NCBI GenBank assembly: GCA_036435485.1
Contig: CM071597.1
Span: 172,652,147 to 172,716,146 of the forward strand
Source: Saposhnikovia divaricata
Lineage: Eukaryota; Streptophyta; Magnoliopsida; Apiales; Apiaceae
Reading direction: 5' to 3'
DNA: 64,000 bases
Position 1 is the first letter of the stretch, and every line of letters starts with the position of its first letter. Of the stretch, positions 57,727-64,000 are shown piece by piece. The notes beneath the pieces are model-generated. The model saw nothing but the letters and a program-made list of their open reading frames with translations. It did not search any database and was not told where the DNA came from. The position numbers and the translations under genes were made by a program.

Positions 57727-60700
57727 TTAATTACTAGGACTGTTTAACATACCCAATTCACTAACAATTCTAGTGAATGAAGATTCATTAAGCGACTTAG
57801 TAAAAATATCTGCAGTTTGATCTCCAGAGCCTACAAATAGTAGTTCCACTGTACCATTCATTACATGCTCTCTTATAAAATGATACCTTATGTCAATGTG
57901 CTTTGTCCTTGAGTGCTGCACAGGATTGCTTGCGATTGCTATGGCACTTGTATTATCACATAAAATAGGAATATTTTCCAATACAATGCCATAGTCCATT
58001 AATTGATTCCTTATCCATAAGATCTGAGCACAACAGCTTCCAGCAGCTATGTATTCAGCTTCGGCTGTAGAGTTGGAAACTGTTTGCTGTTTCTTACTGA
58101 ACCAGGATACCAATCTTCCACCTAGGTATTGACAACTCCCAGATGTACTTTTCCTGTCTACAACACTTCCTGCATAGTCAGAATCTGTATATCCAATTAA
58201 AGTAAAACCAGTTTCATTAGGGTACTAGATGCCTAAATTAGGTGTACCCTTTAGATATCTTAAGATTCTTTTGACAGCAGTGAGATGGATTTCTTTAGGG
58301 TTCGCTTGGAACCTTGCACACAAGCATGTGGCAAACATTATATCTGGTCTACTAGCAGTTAGGTAAAGCAATGAGCCAATCATACCTCTATAGCCTGTGA
58401 TATCTACCTTGGCAGAACTTTCACATAAACCAATTTTGACAGCTATAGTTGATGGTGTCTTTGCTGATGAGCAATCCTCCATGTGATATTTCTTGAGGAG
58501 CTCCTTGATGTACTTAGATTGACAAATAAATATTCCATCTTGTCTCTGACTTATTTGTAATCCAAGAAAGAATTTCAGTTCTCCCATCATGCTCATTTCA
58601 AACCTACCCTGCATTAACTTAGAAAACTTCTTGCACAGAAGCTCATTAGTAGACCCAAATATAATATCGTCCACATAGACTTGGACTAGTATTATATCAT
58701 TCTTATGTCTTTTAGTGAAGAGCGTTTTGTCTATGACACCTCTTATAAAACCATTTTCTAATAGAAATTCAGAAAGAGTGTCATACCATTTTCTTGGGGC
58801 TTGCTTAAGACCATAGATAGCTTTGTAAAGAAAGTAGACATAGTCCAGATGATCTTGATCTTCAAAACCAGGAGGCTGTTCTACATACACTTCTTCATCT
58901 AGCTTACCATTCAGAAAGGCACTCTTGACATCCATTTGATAAACTTTGAATCTTGAATAGGATGCATATGCCAAGAATATTCTGATGGCCTCAAGTCTTG
59001 CCACTGGAGCATAGGTCTCGTCATAATCAATGCCTTCAGCTTGAGAATAACCTTTAGCTACCAGTCTTGCTTTGTTTCTTATCACCGTGCCATCTTCATC
59101 TAGTTTGTTTCTGAATACCCATCTTGTGTCCACCACTTTTCTATCTTTAGGTCTGGGTACCAGCTTCCATACTTCTAGTTGCTTAAATTGATTGAGTTCA
59201 TCTTGCATAGCAATCACCCAATCAGGATCAGATAGAGCTTCTTCTACTTTCTTAGGTTCCATGACAGAAAGGAACCCAAAATAATTACATTGATTCTGAT
59301 AAGCTCTTCTTGTTTTCACACCAACATCTGGATCACCAAGAATCAGCTCAAAAGGATGAGCTTTATTCCAAACAGTTTGTCTGGGAAGAATTGATCTTGA
59401 CGATTCGCCTTGATCTTTAGTATGATGTTGAGTATGACTTGTTGACCCTTCATTATCTCCCCCTGAGTTGTTGCCAGTTTGACTTATTGATGGTTCAAGA
59501 TTATCAGTGGTGTCTTGAACATTATCATTGTTTTCACCAGCATCACCTTGATCATTACCACCAACATTTGGATTATGATTATCAGCAACAACGTCAGGTT
59601 GATTGTCATCATCTGAATCTGAGTCTGACATATCATCAAACTTAAGCTTTTCAGATGGATCTTCATTTTGGATATTTGGGAGTTTTGTGTCATCAAATGT
59701 AACATTGACACTTTCCAAGGTTTTCTGTTGATCAATAAGATACACCTTGTAGGCTCTTCTAGTATAACCAATAAATATTGCTTCATGTGCTTTTTCTTCA
59801 AATTTACCACCTTGATCATCTCCTTTCAGCACAAAGCATTTTGTCCCAAATACATGGAAGTACTTGAGAGTTGGTTTCTTGTCATGTAGAGCTTCATATG
59901 GTGTCTTCATTAAATCTTTATTGATAAGTGTTCGATTCTGGGTATAGCATGCAGTGTTGACAGCTTCAGCCCAAAAGCTCAATGGAAGCCTTGATTCACT
60001 TAGCATTGTACGTGCAGCTTCAATCAAGGTTCTATTCTTTCTTTCAACTACCCCATTTTGTTGAGGAGTTCTGGGAGCCGAGTACTGTCTATTTATACCC
60101 TTTTCAGTGCAGAAGTCATTCAGAACTGCATTCTTGAACTCAGTTCCGTTGTCTGACCTTATAGCTCTTACTGGACGATTAGAATCCAGCTCAATTAACT
60201 TAATGTGATCAACTACCAATTGTGGAGTTTCATCTTTTGAGTTCAGAAATAGTACCCATGTGAATTTTGAGAAATCATCAACAATCACTAGAGCATATCT
60301 TTTCCTTGACATAGACATCACACTAACTGGACCAAACAAATCCATATGGAGAAGTTGTAATGGTTCAGTTATTGATGATATGTTAGTGCTCCTGTGAGTT
60401 GCCCTTTTTAACTTCCCTTTTTGACAAGCATCACATAGACCTTCCTGAGTAAATTCAATCGAAGGTAAACCTCTCACCAACTCTCTTTTCACTAGAGAAT
60501 TCATTGTTTTAAAGTTTAGGTGAGAAAGTTTCTTGTGCCATAACCAACTTTCATCAGTGGATGCCTTTGAATAAAAATATCTAATTTCTTCTGTGCTTCC
60601 AGAGTTCATATTGGCTATGTACAAGTTTCCTTTTCTTACTCCAGTCAACTGTGGCCTTTCATTTCTCTTGTGTGATATTAGACAATTCTTCTTGTTGAAA

Positions 60701-61002
60701 TGAACTTCATAACCTTTGTCACAGAATTGACTAATACTGAGCAAATTGTGCTCAAGGCCGTTCACAAAAGAAACATCTTCAACGATAACATTTCCAGCTT
60801 CTAATCTGCCATATCCATCAGTTTTACCTTTGCTGTTATCTCCAAAGGTAACGACTGGGTCGGCCTTCTCCACCACATTTGTCAGCAGGGCTTTATCTCC
60901 GGTCATATGCCATGAACATCCACTGTCCAGAATCCACATGACTCGTTCAACCTGTTTCAAACCTTGCAATGACAAATTGGTTAGACTTTCTTCGGAACCC
61001 AA
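57727..61002 (-). pseudogene. Copia pol: protease, integrase, RT, RNase H
   Basis: One frame from about 61002 to 57727 carries the Copia pol domains in the usual order. Protease is WILDSGCSWHMTGD (about 60930). GAG-pre-integrase and the HHCC finger are LWHKKLSHLN..CDACQKGK. The integrase core has its D, D and E in LLHMDLFGPVSV, IRSDNGTEFKN and NGVVERKNRTLIEAAR. Reverse transcriptase has VYQMDVKSAFLNGKLDEEVY and the catalytic YVDDIIFGS. RNase H has STAEAEYIAAGSC, with SGDQTADIFTKSL at the C-terminus. Integrase before RT defines Copia. The frame is interrupted by a TAG at 58225-58227 between RT and RNase H, and is out of register with the upstream ORF (shift near 60990). Otherwise it is open, indicating recent loss. 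Confidence 0.93.
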
Positions 61003-61583
61003 ATTTGATTGGGTCCGGAGTACTTAAAGAATTGACCTTTATCAGGTAAAGCAACACTTTTTATTTTAACAACATTTTCTTCAGGTACTGGACATTTAAC
61101 CCTGTAAACAGCTTTAACTTGTTTTGGTTTCAGCTTGGGTAACCATGTCTTTACCATATCCTGAGAAGGACTTGGAGTCCTAATCTTAGAATTAGGTGGT
61201 GTTACAGTCCTGGATCTAACATGTTTATTTCTGCTCATCTGCTGTCTAGGAGCATTCTTATTAACACATGAATGATTACCGTTAAAGTAAGCAGACATTA
61301 TATTAAAAGCACAAGACATGCAATTAACAGCATCGCATTTCTTATGAGCAGTATCAATAACAGGAATAGCATGCATGGTAGATTTGTTGTTGCATTTATT
61401 CATGTTGTTACTTCTGCTACTAGTTTTCAATGAACTAGTAGACTCACCAACTCTTTCTGCTTTTACAAACACAATCTTTCTATCTTTATCATTTTTAACA
61501 ACTTGATTACTTTCTAAGACTACGCCATTAGCTACATCCTCAATGCGCATCTCTTCCTTAATGATTAAAGATGTTGTATCCAA
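60981..61583 (-). pseudogene. Copia gag-pol linker region, frame-shifted
   Basis: This 200-residue piece lies between gag and protease in a third frame. It is Lys/Ser/Asn-rich (MRIEDVANGVVLESNQVVKN; CDAVNCMSCAFNIMSAYFNG with four Cys; KVRC/KCP-type segments) and ends WVPKKV, where a one-base shift leads into the SLTNLSLQGLKQVERV start of pol. In related elements the whole gag-pol is one ORF, so I read the two frame changes (about 61592-61620 and about 60990) as damage. Confidence 0.8.
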
Positions 61584-61591
61584 AGGTTCTG

Positions 61592-63241
61592 CTATGGTAT
61601 ACCCCTATCTACAGCACTGACACGATTAGGGGTAATAATGCTTTTTCGACCAACAGCCTCATTATAGTCAAACCCAATTCCTACGGTTTGATTAATAGTT
61701 TGTTGGTTAAACAACTCTTTAGCTACTTTACATGAGTTAGAAGTAGCATTAGCCCTTATTTCTAGCTCGGCTATTGTTTCACGTTGTTGAGCCACTATCA
61801 CCGCTAGAGACCTCTCTAGTTCTTTTAGAATTCTTATTTCTGATTTTTGTTTATCATGGCAATTTTGTACATCGTGTAATTCTGATAATTGATTACTAAG
61901 ATCTGTAATTACCAAATTTAGTCTTTCAATCTCTCTATTAGCATTACCTAGTGTATCACTAAGTTGATAGATATATTGACTATCAGTACATGATACCTCA
62001 GATGAAGTACCACTGGAGTTATCAGATTTTGCCATCAGGGCAAGATTGCCATACTCTTCATCTTCAGAGTCTGTATCATCCCAACTCTTTCCAGCAGCCA
62101 CATAGGCTCTACCTGTCTTCTTCTTCTCAGATCCAAAGTCTTTTCTTTGGTTTTGTTTTGGCTTCTGACATTCAGTAGCGAAATGTCCAAGTTCATTACA
62201 GTTGTAGCATCTAATTTTACTTCTTTCAACTGTTCCAGTTTTGTAACCTCCTCTGTTACTTGAGGTTGAAGAACCGCCTCTCTGGAACCTGTTAAAGTTA
62301 GATTTGTACCTGAACTTGGGATTCTTCCTGAATCTGAAGTTGCTGAATTTCCTTACCAACAAAGCCATGGACTCATCTTCCAACTGATCTAGTTCTTCTA
62401 ATGAATAGAAGTCACCTTCATCTTGACTAGCATTCGTTTGACCAACTTCAACTTCAAGCTTACCACTGTTAACCTTACAAGGTTGAATAACCTTATCTTC
62501 CACTTCCTGTTTGTTCTCAACAATAAGAGCTGTAGAAGTATTAGCAACTCTTCCTTTTCCATAAATCTCCTTTTGTTGAGATTGTTCCAGTTCATAGGTT
62601 TTTAAAACACCAAAGAGTCTTTCTACAGTTATTTCACTTAGATTCCTAGACTCTCTGATAGCTGTAATTCTATGTTCTAGATGAACAGGCATTGACAATA
62701 GAAATTTTCTGTTGATCTCTTTCTGAGTGTAGTACTTGCCATGCATCTGTAAATTGTTGACAAGTTTGTTATATCTTTCAAACACATCTTGAATACTTTC
62801 ATTGTATGCTGATCGAAAGTGTTCATACTCAGAAGTCAGAATTTCTAGTCGATTCTCCCTAACTTCCTCTGTTCCTTCATTCACAGTTTCAATGGTTTCC
62901 CACATTTGCTTTGCAGTTTTGCAGTTAATCACATGACTGTACATTACAGAGTCTAGACAGTCTATTAAGATCAGTCTCAAATTAATGTCAAGTCCAGCTT
63001 CCTCTCTTTCAGCAAGAGTGTAATCAGAAGAGTCTTTGTGTACATACCTTGCAGGGGAAATAAGTTTTCCATCAGTAACAACTTCAGGAATTACTCCAAA
63101 AGGTATTATTGGTCCTTCTGATAAGACTTTCATGTATTTAGGATTTGCAACCTCGAGGAACATTAACATTTTGTTCTTCCACATATCATAACTATTTTTG
63201 TCATATATGGGAATTTTCACAGTTCCAACTTTAGAAGACAT
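61592..63241 (-). pseudogene. Copia gag
   Basis: The 549-residue gag starts MSSKVGTVKIPIYDKNSYDM 90 bases inside the PBS. Residues 1-240 form the UBN2-type capsid domain (NRLEILTSEYEHFRSAYNES, IQDVFERYNKLVNNL). A CCHC zinc knuckle CYNCNELGHFATEC (about 62205-62164) binds nucleic acid. A coiled-coil tail follows (REIERLNLVITDLSNQLSEL, about 61945-61886). The frame itself is open but ends early in VSAVDRGIP, out of frame with the next piece. It could still make a capsid protein. Confidence 0.9.
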
Positions 63242-63330
63242 GATGAATTTTTTTAAGAGAGTTAAAAAATTCGGGGATGATTTTTAATCGAGTAAAATGG
63301 GATCTTTGATTTGTGTATTAATCAATCGGA

Positions 63331-63340
63331 TCTGATACCA
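63331..63340 (-). other. Primer-binding site
   Basis: TGGTATCAGA on the minus strand, two bases inside the 5' LTR end (CTAACA), complements the 3' end of plant initiator methionine tRNA, as usual for Copia elements. Confidence 0.92.
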
Positions 63341-63342
63341 AT

Positions 63343-64000
63343 TGTTAGGTCCGATAAGATTGTAGAAGGGGGGGGTTGAATACAATCTTTACCTTTTTAT
63401 CGAAATTTGTCCTTTAAATTAAATTTGATAAAGACAAATTTATCTGCGGAATTATTTAACATAATTTTTCAAGTTGAATATAACTGTATATTAACTTGAT
63501 GTGGTGTTACAAAATCAGTATAACAACTTATCAAGATGTTAATAACTAATTAGAAAATTCGACATGAACTTTTCTAATTTAGTTAATAATAATCAAGATA
63601 AGAACTAGGAAACTTAATTCGCTAGTAGTACAAGAATCACAAATAAACAAGTTCTATCGGATAGAATATCACAAAGATGAAGAACTTGAATTTCTGGGAA
63701 TTGTTTAAGCTTTGGTGTTCTTGGTGTTCTTGAGAGAGAGAATTCTGGTCTTGATCAAATGTTTTCTGCTGTGTTTTCTCCGTTATGACTTAATCTGGTC
63801 TGTTCTGTTCTTTTATATCAGTAACAGGTCTTGCTGGCTTTCTGTAGGATATTTAACTGCTCCAGCATGACTTAAACAGCTTCCAAGACTTGATTTTCCT
63901 TCATTAAGACTTACACAAACCTCCAATAAGACATAAAATGTGTCGGTAAGACTTACAACAGCTGGCAGAGGTCGGTAAGACATAAATTAGGTCGGTAAGA
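63343..64000 (-). repeat. 5' LTR of Copia element, cut by window end
   Basis: It begins TGTTAGGTCC on the plus strand like the LTR at 51038, and the 658 bases visible are nearly identical to it. The rest, including the outer target duplication, lies outside the window. Confidence 0.95.

Overview
This is nuclear DNA of a flowering plant. The evidence is AT-rich sequence, spliced genes with GT-AG introns, plant VAP27 and SRD2/SNAPC3 homologues, and dense plant transposon families (Copia with an initiator-Met PBS, L1 and RTE LINEs, CACTA, MULE, hAT, Stowaway, Helitron). It is a eudicot, and an asterid is my low-confidence guess from the RTE 3' end and SINE types. I could not run database searches.

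Only three host genes look intact. A small single-exon gene at 23943-24116 (+) encodes a 58-residue protein with an N-terminal hydrophobic segment. A VAP27-type vesicle-associated (MSP-domain) protein lies at 26700-30897 (-), with 8 exons and 234 residues; every junction keeps frame. An SNAPc subunit 3 (SRD2-like) protein lies at 35513-42626 (-), with 11 exons and about 514 residues, again with consistent phases.

From 1 to 23.6 kb the window is a stack of nested mobile elements carrying pieces of host genes. A broken RepHel Helitron (about 60-5890) is split by a 3.9-kb CACTA element (573-4453). Beside it, antisense, lies a decayed B3 (REM-like) transcription factor gene (5893-7008). A roughly 12-kb stretch (8157-20350) is bounded by inverted, UTR-like arms facing TA microsatellites. 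It holds the C-terminal exons of a GT-1-type trihelix factor (frameshifted) and exon-like pieces of an unidentified gene on the other strand, with a 485-bp hAT MITE in one arm. Next is a textbook Pack-MULE (20430-22706, 280-bp TIRs, 9-bp TSD) that captured three exons of a LONELY GUY (LOG) cytokinin-activating enzyme. It sits inside yet another TIR element (20378-22853). A SINE and a small MITE follow.

From 24.5 to 43.4 kb the two spliced genes are peppered with small insertions: a Copia fragment, a truncated L1 tail, a 737-bp hAT element about 185 bp upstream of the VAP27 start codon, a non-autonomous Helitron inside a Stowaway-like MITE, a Stowaway in an SRD2 intron, and a 5'-truncated RTE LINE with a 17-bp TSD.

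From 43.6 to 64 kb are large retroelements: a 4.7-kb L1 LINE with 12-bp TSD and a broken ORF2; related TIR MITEs, at least one in a TA repeat; a truncated L1 tail; and a SIRE-like Copia element (51038 to beyond 64000, coding strand minus) with a third ORF in the env position. Its two LTRs differ by only about three substitutions over the visible 656 bp, yet gag-pol and ORF3 carry frameshifts and stops. A roughly 0.6-kb spacer between pol and ORF3 is packed with a GACTTA-core motif that recurs in the LTRs.
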